A stretch of DNA of 64,000 nucleotides from Variovorax sp. J22G73. Its GTDB lineage: Bacteria > Pseudomonadota > Gammaproteobacteria > Burkholderiales > Burkholderiaceae_C. Shown piece after piece: positions 24,940 through 33,418 of the stretch. The notes below the pieces were generated by a model. The model had not been told where the DNA came from. It worked only from the letters and a program-made list of their open reading frames with translations, and ran no database searches. Within the stretch, counting starts at the first letter, position 1. Each line of letters opens with the position of its first letter. The stretch lies in the NCBI RefSeq assembly GCF_030317035.1, contig NZ_JASZYK010000009.1:62001-126000 (forward strand), in the 5' to 3' direction. Made by a program: the position numbers and the translations under genes.

Positions 24940-25689
24940 ATGAACGCACTGCTCTCCGTCGAAAAACTGACCCGCCGCTTCGGCGGCCTCACCGCCGTCA
25001 ACGCCGTCACGCTCGACCTGCACATCGGCGAAGTCCATGCCGTCATCGGCACCAACGGCGCCGGCAAGTCCACCCTCATCAACATGCTCTCGGGCGAGAT
25101 CGAGGCCTCCGAAGGCCGCATCGCACTCGACGGCGTGGACATCACCGGCCGCGCGCAATCGCGGCGCGCGCGCGACGGCGTGGGCCGCAGCTACCAGCGC
25201 ACGACCATCTTCCCGGAGTTCACGGTGCACGAGAACTGCCGCCTCGCCGCGCAGGCCGCCACCGCGAAGCCGTGGGCCATCTGGCAGTCGTCGCAGCGCT
25301 GCGCCACCAGCAACGCATCGGCCGACGCGGCGCTCGAAGCGGCCGGCCTCGCGCACGAAGCGCAACGCATCGCCGGCACCATGAGCCACGGCGCGCAGCG
25401 CCAGCTCGAGGTGGCAATGTGCCTGGCCACGCACCCGCGCGTGCTGCTGCTGGACGAACCCCTGGCCGGCATGGGCGCCGAGGAAACCGACCGCATGCTC
25501 ACGCTGCTCGCGCGGCTGAAGGCCACGCACGCCATCTTGCTGGTGGAGCATGACATGGACGCCGTGTTCCGCATTGCCGACCGCATCACGGTGATGGTGA
25601 ACGGCACCGTCATCGCCACGGGCAACCCGCAGGAAATCCGCGAAAACCCCGAGGTCCGCACAGCCTACCTGGGCGAGGAAAAACACTGA
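24940..25689 (+). CDS. livG: ABC importer ATPase, LivG type
   Basis: A 249-residue ATPase. Walker A is GTNGAGKSTLI, the Q-loop lies in SYQRTTIFPEFTV, the signature is MSHGAQRQLE instead of the usual LSxGxxQ, Walker B is VLLLDEPLAGM and the switch His is in LVEHDMD. The SHGAQRQ signature is common in LivG proteins. I chose ATG 24940, where AAAGGA lies 9 bp upstream, rather than an in-frame start 45 bp earlier inside the repeat. Its stop shares one base with the livF start. It pairs with LivF as a heterodimer. Confidence 0.92.
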   Translation: MNALLSVEKLTRRFGGLTAVNAVTLDLHIGEVHAVIGTNGAGKSTLINMLSGEIEASEGRIALDGVDITGRAQSRRARDGVGRSYQRTTIFPEFTVHENCRLAAQAATAKPWAIWQSSQRCATSNASADAALEAAGLAHEAQRIAGTMSHGAQRQLEVAMCLATHPRVLLLDEPLAGMGAEETDRMLTLLARLKATHAILLVEHDMDAVFRIADRITVMVNGTVIATGNPQEIRENPEVRTAYLGEEKH

Positions 25690-26390
25690 TGCTGCTCGTA
25701 CGCGACCTCAACACCTACTACGGCAACAGCCACATCCTGCGCGGCGTGCACGCCGCCATTCCGGCGGCCACCTCGGTGGGCCTGCTCGGGCGCAACGGGA
25801 TGGGCAAGACCACGCTGATCCGCACCGTGATGGGCTACGTGCGCCCGGCCTCCGGCGAGGTGCAGGTCGACGGCCGCACCGTCACCGGCCTGCCGCCGGA
25901 GAAGATGGCCCGCCTGGGCATCGGCTACGTGCCCGAAGGCCGCGGCATCTTCCCGAACCTGTCGGTGCGCGAGAACCTCGTGATGAGCGAGCGCGCCGGC
26001 ATCGACGGCCAGCGCGCCTGGACCTTCGATCGCGTGATGGCGACCTTTCCGCGCCTGTCGGAGCGGCTGTCCAACGGCGGCCAGCAGCTCTCGGGCGGCG
26101 AGCAGCAGATGCTGTCCATCGGCCGCGCGCTCATGACCAACCCGCGCCTGCTCATCCTCGACGAAGCGACCGAGGGCCTGGCCCCGCTGATCGTGGCGGA
26201 AATCTGGCGCGTGATCAGCGAGATCCGCGCGACCGGCATCGCCACGCTCATCGTCGACCGCGACTACCGCAAGGTGCTGGCCCACACCGACCTCGCGGTG
26301 GTGATGGAGAAGGGCCAGATCGTGCGGCACGGCGCGTCGGCCGACCTGCTGGCGCAACCGCAGGCGCTGGAAGAGCTGCTGGGCGTTTAG
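25689..26390 (+). CDS. livF: ABC importer ATPase, LivF type
   Basis: A 233-residue ATPase completing the importer. Walker A is GRNGMGKTTLI, the signature LSGGEQQML and Walker B LLILDEATEGLAP. The switch position reads LIVDRDYRKVL, where the usual His of LivF (VEQ or H-loop variants) is not evident; LivF proteins often vary here. It starts one base inside the livG stop (TGATG). An AraC-type regulator follows after 31 bp on the same strand and may be co-transcribed. Confidence 0.92.
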   Translation: MLLVRDLNTYYGNSHILRGVHAAIPAATSVGLLGRNGMGKTTLIRTVMGYVRPASGEVQVDGRTVTGLPPEKMARLGIGYVPEGRGIFPNLSVRENLVMSERAGIDGQRAWTFDRVMATFPRLSERLSNGGQQLSGGEQQMLSIGRALMTNPRLLILDEATEGLAPLIVAEIWRVISEIRATGIATLIVDRDYRKVLAHTDLAVVMEKGQIVRHGASADLLAQPQALEELLGV

Positions 26391-26421
26391 GCACGCCGCA
26401 TCCCACGAAGGCGCAAGCGCC

Positions 26422-27339
26422 GTGACCCGCGAGATCAGCCTCATCGACGCCGCGGGCAAGCCCCTGCGCAACGAGGCCCGGATGCTGGTCGACGCGCAGG
26501 CCACGCCGTGGCAGGGCTTTGCGCTCGAGGTGCGCGCGATGACCGGCGACGGCGAGAACCCGCCCTGCTACAACCCGCACCCGCTGATCGGCCTGTGCGT
26601 GCGCGGCCATGTGAAGGGCGCGATGACGCGCGGCCGGCGCGTGCTGCCCTTCGAGGCGCATGCGGGCGGCATGTTCATCTTCGAGCAGGGCTACGAGGTC
26701 GATCGCGCCTGCTGGAGCGGCCATGTCGAGGAAATGATCGCGGTGGAAATCCGCCCCGAGGCGCTGCGCAGCCTCATGCCCGAGAGCGACGGCGCGCTGC
26801 ACCTGCAGACCCACCTGTCGACCACCGACGCCACGCTGTCGGCGTTGGCCATCGCCATGCGCGACGAGGTGGAGCGCGGCTGCAGTTCCGGGCGCATGCA
26901 TGCGCAGGGCCTGTCGATGGCGCTCGCGAGCTACCTGCAGAGCCGCTACGGCGGCGCGGGCCACGACGCCGCCAGCGCCCGGCGCCCGCGCGGCCGGCTC
27001 TCGCAGGCGGACCTGCACAAGGTCTACGACTGGGTGATGCAGCACCTGGCGGAAGACTTCGGCATCGACGAGCTCGCGGCCGAGTTGCGCATGAGCGCGG
27101 TGCACTTCACGCGCCTGTTCCGCGCGAGCACGGGCGCCACGCCCTATCGCTACGTGACGGAGCAGCGCGTGCGCCATGCGCTGTCGCTGCTCGAGGGCAG
27201 CCTGCCGCTCGCGGAGATCGCGCATGCGGTGGGCTTCTCGAGCCAGGCGCATTTCACGCAGGTGTTCCGCCAGCTGGTGGGCACCACGCCGGCACGCGCG
27301 CGGCAGGGCGCAGGCACGCGGCACACGCCACGCGGGTAA
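26422..27339 (+). CDS. AraC-family transcriptional regulator
   Basis: A 305-residue regulator. The N-terminal half is a cupin-like sensing domain, and the C-terminal 100 residues carry the double helix-turn-helix of AraC/XylS: IDELAAELRMSAVHFTRLFR, then LAEIAHAVGFSSQAHFTQVFR and a final GTTPARAR. The start is taken as GTG 26422, 31 bp after livF; ATG 26482 is a possible alternative. Its place at the end of the importer operon suggests control of that operon or of the following esterase gene, but no operator was recognised. It is not BoxR-like, so the cluster may have two levels of control. Confidence 0.88.
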   Translation: MTREISLIDAAGKPLRNEARMLVDAQATPWQGFALEVRAMTGDGENPPCYNPHPLIGLCVRGHVKGAMTRGRRVLPFEAHAGGMFIFEQGYEVDRACWSGHVEEMIAVEIRPEALRSLMPESDGALHLQTHLSTTDATLSALAIAMRDEVERGCSSGRMHAQGLSMALASYLQSRYGGAGHDAASARRPRGRLSQADLHKVYDWVMQHLAEDFGIDELAAELRMSAVHFTRLFRASTGATPYRYVTEQRVRHALSLLEGSLPLAEIAHAVGFSSQAHFTQVFRQLVGTTPARARQGAGTRHTPRG

Positions 27340-27446
27340 GTCCTTGTGCGGGGTGAAGGGATCCCGCTAGCGTTGATCGCATGTCGATAGACCGCGCGGG
27401 GACGCGGCGGCAAATTCAGTCTCCACACACAACAGGAGACAAGAAG

Positions 27447-29387
27447 ATGCCCACCCCCTTCACCCCCTTCACCCGCTTCACCCGCTTCCATCGACCACAC
27501 CTCGCGGCCCGCGCCCTCGGCGCCTGCTGCCTGGGCCTCGTCGCCGCCGCCGCGCTCACGGCCTGCGGCGGCAGCGATTCGTCGGGCGGCATCGTGCTGC
27601 CCGTGACCTCGGCGCCGCCACCGCCTCCCCCCGCAAGCGCCGGCCCGGTGCCACTGGCCTGCGACGAGAGCCTGAAGACCGCGTTCAAGCCCGACGCCGA
27701 CACCACGGTCACGCTCGTCAGGCAGTTCAGGAAGGGCGACGACCTGAACCTCGACGGCAAGCCCACCGGCACGAAGGCGCTGGCCGACCTGTGCATGGTG
27801 AAGCTCAACGTCGGCCCCGGCCATGCCGGCCCCGCGGGCGCGCCTTCGACCTCGCCGGGCATCGGCATCGAGGTGTGGCTGCCCGCCGCGTCGGCATGGA
27901 ACCAGCGCGTGCGCGTGCTTGGTGGCGGCGGCTTCGCGGGCGAGCCGACGATCAGCGCGCTCGAAAGCATCGGCAACGCCGGCGGTGTCGATTCGCCTGC
28001 GCGCGTCGCGGGTGCCGAAGGTTCGGTCAGCGCCATCACCGACACGGGCCACGCCTCGCACGCGCCCATGGCGGGCGTCGACGGCTCCTTCGCGATGAAC
28101 CCCGACGGCACCGTCAACACCGCCGGCTGGGCCGACTTCGCGAGCCGCGGCATCCACGAGATGGCGGTCAAGGCCAAGGCGCTGGCCGCCGGCTTCTATG
28201 GCGAGGCACCCAAGTACTCGTACTGGGACGGCTGCTCCACCGGCGGGCGCCAGGGCCACATGCAGGCCCAGGTGAACCCCGACGACTTCGACGGCATCCT
28301 GGCCGGCAACAGCGCCATCAACTGGACCACCTTCATCACCGGCGAGCTGTACCCGCAGGTGGTGATGCAGCGCGACCTCGGCGGCACGCCGCTCACGCCG
28401 GACCAGATGACGCTGGTGTCGTCGGCCGCGGTGAGCGCCTGCGACAGCACGCTCACCGGCCAGCACGAAGGCTTCGTCAGCGACCCGGCCGCCTGCAAGT
28501 ACGACCCCACGCAAGACGCCGCCGTGCTGTGCACCGGCAGCGGCGGCAGCAACGCCACGGCGGCCTGCCTGAGCACCGTGCAGGCGCAGGCCGTCAACAA
28601 GATCTGGTACGGGCAGACGCGCGACGGCAGCGCGCCCGCGCCCGCGAGCGACATCGGCTACGGCGCCACGCTGGCGTCGAACCAGCTCTGGTACGGGCTC
28701 ACGCGCGGCACCGTCTTCAACAACCCCGCCGCGCCGGGCCTCGCGCTGGCCGACTCGACCGCCGGCGTGCCCAACCCCTTCCCCATCGCCGCGCACCAGG
28801 TGGCGCTGAACCTGCAGGACCCGACCCTGGCCACGCCCGACTTCGTCAACGCGACGGGCAACGGCGCGAACCGGTGGAAGGGCCTGTCTTATGCGCAGCT
28901 GGCCAATGCCAGCGACCGTGGCAAGGCGCTGCAGGCGGCGTTCTCGAACATCAACGCCGACAACCCCGACCTCGCGCGCTTTCGCGACCGCGGCGCCAAG
29001 CTGCTGACGTACCACGGCCTGGCCGACCCGCTGATTCCGAACTCCGGCACCGCCCACTACTACGAGCGCGCCGCCAAGGCCATGGGCGGCATCGACGCGC
29101 TGCAGAAGTTCTACCGCTACGTCGAGGTGCCCGCGATGGGCCACTGCGCGGGCGTGGGCTCGGTCAACGGGCTGGCGGGCACCAGCCCCGCGGCCAACCC
29201 GCCGCTGCCGGCACCGAACCAGCTGTTCGCGGCGCTGACCGACTGGGTCGAGAAGGGCGTGGTGCCGGACAGCGTGGTGCTGCAGAACGCCGACAAGTCG
29301 CTCGCGCGCCCGCTGTGCACTTATCCGAAGAAGATCGCCTACGTGGGCGGCGACGTGACAAAGGCCGCGAGCTTCGCCTGCCGGTGA
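27447..29387 (+). CDS. Tannase/feruloyl-esterase-family lipoprotein
   Basis: A 646-residue secreted esterase. An n-region made of Phe-Thr repeats precedes a lipoprotein signal with lipobox LTAC, so the protein should be anchored to the outer membrane or periplasmic face. A Pro-rich linker (PPPPPPAS) leads to the catalytic domain. The tannase-family nucleophile motif GCSTGGRQG lies near residue 265, the acid residue in HGLADPLIP and the catalytic His in AMGHCAGVG, with paired cysteines as in this family. It probably releases aromatic acids from plant esters, which fits the adjoining aromatic-acid importer and box genes. The substrate (gallate, ferulate or other) is unknown. AGGAGA precedes the ATG. 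Confidence 0.88.
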   Translation: MPTPFTPFTRFTRFHRPHLAARALGACCLGLVAAAALTACGGSDSSGGIVLPVTSAPPPPPPASAGPVPLACDESLKTAFKPDADTTVTLVRQFRKGDDLNLDGKPTGTKALADLCMVKLNVGPGHAGPAGAPSTSPGIGIEVWLPAASAWNQRVRVLGGGGFAGEPTISALESIGNAGGVDSPARVAGAEGSVSAITDTGHASHAPMAGVDGSFAMNPDGTVNTAGWADFASRGIHEMAVKAKALAAGFYGEAPKYSYWDGCSTGGRQGHMQAQVNPDDFDGILAGNSAINWTTFITGELYPQVVMQRDLGGTPLTPDQMTLVSSAAVSACDSTLTGQHEGFVSDPAACKYDPTQDAAVLCTGSGGSNATAACLSTVQAQAVNKIWYGQTRDGSAPAPASDIGYGATLASNQLWYGLTRGTVFNNPAAPGLALADSTAGVPNPFPIAAHQVALNLQDPTLATPDFVNATGNGANRWKGLSYAQLANASDRGKALQAAFSNINADNPDLARFRDRGAKLLTYHGLADPLIPNSGTAHYYERAAKAMGGIDALQKFYRYVEVPAMGHCAGVGSVNGLAGTSPAANPPLPAPNQLFAALTDWVEKGVVPDSVVLQNADKSLARPLCTYPKKIAYVGGDVTKAASFACR

Positions 29388-29563
29388 TGGGACGCTGGGG
29401 GGGGCTTGCATGCTGTTGCAAAGCGGGAAGGCGGCCGTCGGTATTCACCGGGTTTTACCTCTGTCCTGCGACAGCGCGACAGCCGAATGATGGGCGGCCG
29501 CGCGGCTTCGGCAAGGCCGCGCGCCCCTCCCTCGTCACCGCGATCACTCCCGCGAGGCTGCGC

Positions 29564-31603
29564 ATGATCTCCCTGCAATCGCGTCACATCGACAACGTCT
29601 ACGCCATCGCCACCGGCGCGGCGCTGGCCGATCCGCTGAAGGCCCATCCGCTCGATGCCGGCCTGCTCCAGGCCGACCCGGCGCAGAGCCTGGTCCACCG
29701 GTCGTGGGCGCGTTGCGTGCGCGACCACGGGCTCGACCCGTCCAAGCCCAGCCCCGCGCGCATCCTGCCCGCGCAGGAGGTGCGGGCGCACCAGCAGCAG
29801 CTGGAGCATTTCCTGCGCGCCGCGCGCGCGGGCATGGAAGACATCTACCGCCGCGTGGCCGACCTGGGCTACATGGTGCTGCTCACCGATGCCGAAGGCA
29901 TCACCGTGGACTACATCGGCAACCCCGCCTGGGACGACCAGCTGCGCCAGGCCGGCCTGTACCTGGGCGCCGACTGGAACGAAGCGCACGCCGGCACCTG
30001 CGGCGTGGGCACCTGCCTGGTCGAACGCCAGCCCATGACCTGCCACCAGACCGAGCACTTCGACGCCACGCACATCGCGCTCACCTGCACCACCGCGCCG
30101 CTGTTCGACCACAGCGGCAAGCTGACGGCCATCCTCGACGTGTCCGCGCTGCGCTCGCCCGAGGCCAAGGAGAGCCAGCACCTGGTGCGCCACCTGGTGG
30201 CCATGTACGCGCGGCTCATCGAGGACGCCGACTTCCTGCGCAACTTTCGCGGCCACTGGATCTTGCGGCTGGGCAGCGCCTACGGGCTGGTCGACGTGGC
30301 GGGCGAGGTGATGCTGGCCTTCGACGAGGGCGGCACGCTGGCGGGCGCCAACGGCGGCGCGCGCCAGGTGTTCGCGGGCAGCGCGCTGCAAGGCCCCGTG
30401 TCTGAACTGCTGCACATGCCCATGGACGCCGTCTGGCGCATCGGCAGCGGCGGCGCGTCGGCCATGCCCTTCGCGCACACCGTGCTGCTGCCCGGTGGCG
30501 GCGAGTACCACGCGTCGCTGCTGGCGCCGCGCGTGCGGCGCGCCTCGGCGCCTTCACCCACATCCACACCCTCATCCACATCCACGCCTGCACCCACCCC
30601 CGTCACGGCATCGACCGCGCGCCCCTCCGACCGCCTGCCCCCGCTGGAGCGCATCGCCGGCGACGACCCCGCGATGCAGAAGCTGCTCGCCCAGGCGCGC
30701 CGGCTGGTCGACCGCGGCATCCACGTGCTGGTCGAGGGCGAGACCGGCAGCGGCAAGGAGGTGCTGGCGCGCGCGCTGCACGGCGCGAGCAGCCGCGCCG
30801 CCCTGCCCTTCGTGGCGGTGAACTGCGCGGCCATTCCCGATTCGCTGATCGAGAGCGAGCTGTTCGGCTACACGCCCGGCAGCTTCACCGGCGGCCGCGC
30901 GAAAGGCATGAAGGGCCTGATCGCGCAGGCCGACCGCGGCACGCTGTTTCTCGACGAGATCGGCGACATGCCGATGGCGCTGCAGACGCGGCTGCTGCGC
31001 GTGCTGTCCGAAGGCGAGGTGCTGCCGCTGGGGGCGGAGTCGCCGCAGCGGGTGGATGTTGCGGTGGTGGCGGCCACGCACCGCAACCTGCGCGCGCTGG
31101 TGGCCGAAGGGCGCTTTCGCGAAGACCTGTACTACCGGCTGTGCGGCGCGGTGCTGAAGCTGCCGCCGCTGCGGGCGCGCAGCGACCGGCGCTACCTGGT
31201 CGAGGGCATGTTCAACGAAGAGGCCGCCGCGATGGAAGCGGTGGGGACGATGGGGCCGGCGGCGCGGCTGTCGGGCGAGGCGATGCAGGCGCTGCTGGCG
31301 CACGACTGGCCGGGGAATCTGCGGGAGCTGCGCAATGTGCTGCGGCTGGCGCTGGCGTTGTGCACGGAGGGCGTGGTCGGCGTGGACGACCTGCAGTTGC
31401 CCGCCGGCAGAACTCTCATCGACACGCCGCATGCCGATGCCCCGCAGGCGGACGACATGGGCAGTGCGGCGCAGTTGATTGAGCTGCTCAAGCGGCATCG
31501 CTGGCATGTCGCACGCGCGGCGACCGAACTCGGCGTCAGCCGCGCGACCGTGTATCGCCACATGAAGCGGCACGGCATCGGCGCACCGCCCCGCCACCCA
31601 TGA
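29564..31603 (+). CDS. Sigma54-dependent activator, AcoR-like, with variant GAFTGA loop
   Basis: A 679-residue bacterial enhancer-binding protein. The N-terminus (to about 330) holds a GAF-type sensory domain of the AcoR/acetoin family with conserved Cys in HAGTCGVGTC. A Ser/Thr/Pro-rich linker leads to the AAA+ domain. Walker A is GETGSGKE (about 391), the sigma54-contact loop reads GSFTGG (439-444) instead of GAFTGA, and Walker B is GTLFLDEIGD. The C-terminus is a Fis-type helix-turn-helix (VARAATELGVSRATVYRHMK). The long open frame upstream is a shadow of the esterase gene, so the start is ATG 29564. Targets are unknown; the flavin monooxygenase or esterase genes are candidates. Confidence 0.9.
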   Translation: MISLQSRHIDNVYAIATGAALADPLKAHPLDAGLLQADPAQSLVHRSWARCVRDHGLDPSKPSPARILPAQEVRAHQQQLEHFLRAARAGMEDIYRRVADLGYMVLLTDAEGITVDYIGNPAWDDQLRQAGLYLGADWNEAHAGTCGVGTCLVERQPMTCHQTEHFDATHIALTCTTAPLFDHSGKLTAILDVSALRSPEAKESQHLVRHLVAMYARLIEDADFLRNFRGHWILRLGSAYGLVDVAGEVMLAFDEGGTLAGANGGARQVFAGSALQGPVSELLHMPMDAVWRIGSGGASAMPFAHTVLLPGGGEYHASLLAPRVRRASAPSPTSTPSSTSTPAPTPVTASTARPSDRLPPLERIAGDDPAMQKLLAQARRLVDRGIHVLVEGETGSGKEVLARALHGASSRAALPFVAVNCAAIPDSLIESELFGYTPGSFTGGRAKGMKGLIAQADRGTLFLDEIGDMPMALQTRLLRVLSEGEVLPLGAESPQRVDVAVVAATHRNLRALVAEGRFREDLYYRLCGAVLKLPPLRARSDRRYLVEGMFNEEAAAMEAVGTMGPAARLSGEAMQALLAHDWPGNLRELRNVLRLALALCTEGVVGVDDLQLPAGRTLIDTPHADAPQADDMGSAAQLIELLKRHRWHVARAATELGVSRATVYRHMKRHGIGAPPRHP

Positions 31604-31636
31604 AAAAGCCCGCGACGCCGTGCACGGCGCGCGGGC
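31603..31636 (-). terminator. Rho-independent terminator of the minus-strand lipoprotein gene
   Basis: GCCCGCG (31608-31614) pairs with CGCGGGC (31630-31636) and an inner GCCG/CGGC pair caps a TGCA loop. Five A's before it give the U-run on the minus strand. It overlaps the stop codon of the sigma54 activator. Confidence 0.8.
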
Positions 31637-31655
31637 TGCCAGGGTCAATGCACGG

Positions 31656-33032
31656 TCAGAAGGTCACGCCGATGTGCAGGAAGCCATGCTGCGGCGAGGG
31701 GCTGCGCGCGCCGATGAGCAACTCGATCCTGCTGGAACGCATCGCGAAGTAGGAGTCCGCGCCCGAAACGCCGAGCCGGATGCCGGTCGGGCTGCTGCCG
31801 GTGAGTGCGCTCAGCGCCAGCGTCGTCGTTGGAACGGGTCCCGTCGACAACAGCGTGTACTGCGTCGGCGTCACGTTCGAGAAGTCGGTCGTGCCGGCCG
31901 TCGTCCAGCCACCGCTGTCGAAAGCTGCATACGAGGCCGCGGCCGGAACACCGACCGACAGGATCTGGCTGGACGTGATGGGCGCGACACCCGCGCTCAG
32001 GTAGACCTTGTCGCCTTCCACATTGGCGATGCTGAACCTGCCGAGCAGCGTGCCGGTCGTGGCGTCCTTCAAGGTCCACATGCCGGGTTCCGCATCGGCC
32101 GCGACCACCGAGGTGGTCACGCTGCCGCTCGGGCAGTTCTCGATGCGGTAGATCTGCAGGTCGTTGCACTGCTTCATCACCGTGCCGCCGCCGGAAATCT
32201 GGATCTGCGCGATGGCCGATTCCGCGCCCGTGCCCGAGAACTCGATGCGCGCGCGGTCGTAGGTGCCGTCCAGCTTGTCCGGCGAGACAACGAATGCGCG
32301 CGTTGCCACGAAGGGAACCGTCTTGTAGCTGACCGGCGTGGTGAACGCGGCGGCAAACGGGAACGCACCGACGAAGGTGTCTTTCAGCGCGGTGAAACCC
32401 GTGTTGTTCGTGCCGACGACGCGGCTGCTGGTGAACATCCATCCGTGGATGCCCATGCTGAAGGTGCCGGAGGTCTTGTCGCCCGCGGCATCCGTCACGC
32501 TGTAGGTCTTGGCGTCGAAATCGACGTGCAGCTTCTGGCGCGAGCCGTTGGCGGCAAACACCATGTAGTCGCCGTTGCCGTAGTCGCCCGTGCCCACCGT
32601 GAAGTTCAGTTCGACGGAGCGGTTGTCCGACGCGTTGGCCACGAGCTTGTAGCCGCCTGCGCCGGTCGCGCCGGGGTTGGCGAAGCGCGAGATCCACTGC
32701 GCGGTGCCCGTGTCGACGTCGGTGCGGGTCACGCCGCTGCCGCCCGCGCTGCCGAGCCATGCGGCGCTGTCGCTGGCCTTGACCGCCACCAGCTGGCCCG
32801 GCGCCACGGCGTACTTGCCCGAGCTGTCGGGCGTGGCCGCGCTGCCGTCGATTTCAACCGTGAGCTTCAGCTCCGCCACCGCGGGCGGTGCCGGCGCCGG
32901 CGGCGGCGGCGGCGCGTTGACGATGGGCAGCAAGGGCACGCCGCTTCCACCTCCTCCGCCCCCACCTCCGCCGCAGCCGGCCAGTCCCAGAACCAAGGCC
33001 GCCGCGAGCGCGGTTCCCGTGCTTTTCTTCAT
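31656..33032 (-). CDS. Lipoprotein of unknown function with poly-Gly/Pro linker
   Basis: A 458-residue predicted lipoprotein. The signal peptide ends in lipobox LAGC and is followed at once by nine glycines and then a Pro/Ala-rich linker, a typical flexible stalk for surface lipoproteins. The body is rich in Ser, Thr, Gly and Val with many short beta-like stretches (for example YGNGDYMVFAANGS, DAKTYSVTDAAGDKTSG). One cysteine pair, CNDL and ENCPS, could form a disulfide. No enzyme motif is recognised. AGAGGGA precedes the ATG. It is convergent with the sigma54 activator and divergent from the flavin monooxygenase; no functional link is evident. Confidence 0.82.
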   Translation of the reverse strand: MKKSTGTALAAALVLGLAGCGGGGGGGGGSGVPLLPIVNAPPPPPAPAPPAVAELKLTVEIDGSAATPDSSGKYAVAPGQLVAVKASDSAAWLGSAGGSGVTRTDVDTGTAQWISRFANPGATGAGGYKLVANASDNRSVELNFTVGTGDYGNGDYMVFAANGSRQKLHVDFDAKTYSVTDAAGDKTSGTFSMGIHGWMFTSSRVVGTNNTGFTALKDTFVGAFPFAAAFTTPVSYKTVPFVATRAFVVSPDKLDGTYDRARIEFSGTGAESAIAQIQISGGGTVMKQCNDLQIYRIENCPSGSVTTSVVAADAEPGMWTLKDATTGTLLGRFSIANVEGDKVYLSAGVAPITSSQILSVGVPAAASYAAFDSGGWTTAGTTDFSNVTPTQYTLLSTGPVPTTTLALSALTGSSPTGIRLGVSGADSYFAMRSSRIELLIGARSPSPQHGFLHIGVTF

Positions 33033-33418
33033 CTCTGTCCCTCTACATGTTGTATTGATCTATCGCGCCCTCGGCGACGCCGAAGGTCGGGTAGGAATGT
33101 AGTGAAAACTTTACTTTTCTTAGACAAAAATATACAAATAAGTCGTTCCAGCGCGACATTGTTCAGTGTTTCGCGAACAGTTCCGAATGAAATTAATTAG
33201 AAAGTTTTCGGATTGATTCCGAACGAGCTGGCGCTCGTCGCATCCGCGTCTCACCCCTGTCGCACCGCGCACGCGACGCGCGACAGGCATGAGACAAAAG
33301 CCGCTCCAAGTCATTGATTCCACGTCGTCCGCGGCGCGGCACGAAAGCTGCGCAATGCATGCCGCGCCTCGACGCGCATTCATCAACGACGCGAATCAAC
33401 GACGTTTGGAGACAAGCA
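33033..33418. other. 386-bp divergent intergenic region with AT-rich core
   Basis: This gap separates the divergent lipoprotein and flavin monooxygenase genes. Roughly 33095-33215 is strikingly AT-rich for this window. It holds the inverted repeat TGTTC-N10-GAACA at 33160-33179 and probably both promoters, though no clear -35/-10 or -24/-12 pair could be assigned. The last 100 bp before 33419 are GC-rich with no ORF of note. Confidence 0.6.
33160..33179. promoter_or_regulatory. Inverted repeat, possible activator site
   Basis: TGTTC-N10-GAACA, 20 bp overall, lies 240 bp before the monooxygenase start. Spacing and distance fit an upstream activator site such as those used by sigma54 activators. 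No matching -24/-12 promoter was found, so this is only a candidate. Confidence 0.3.

Noticed and set aside
27791..29563. 591-codon N-terminal extension of the sigma54 activator frame
   Set aside because: It is a Arg/Gly-rich shadow of the esterase gene; family homology begins near 29564.
33231..33246. Possible -24/-12 promoter (TGGCGCTCGTCGCAT) before the flavin monooxygenase
   Set aside because: The GG and GC elements are only 8 bp apart; sigma54 promoters need 10 bp.
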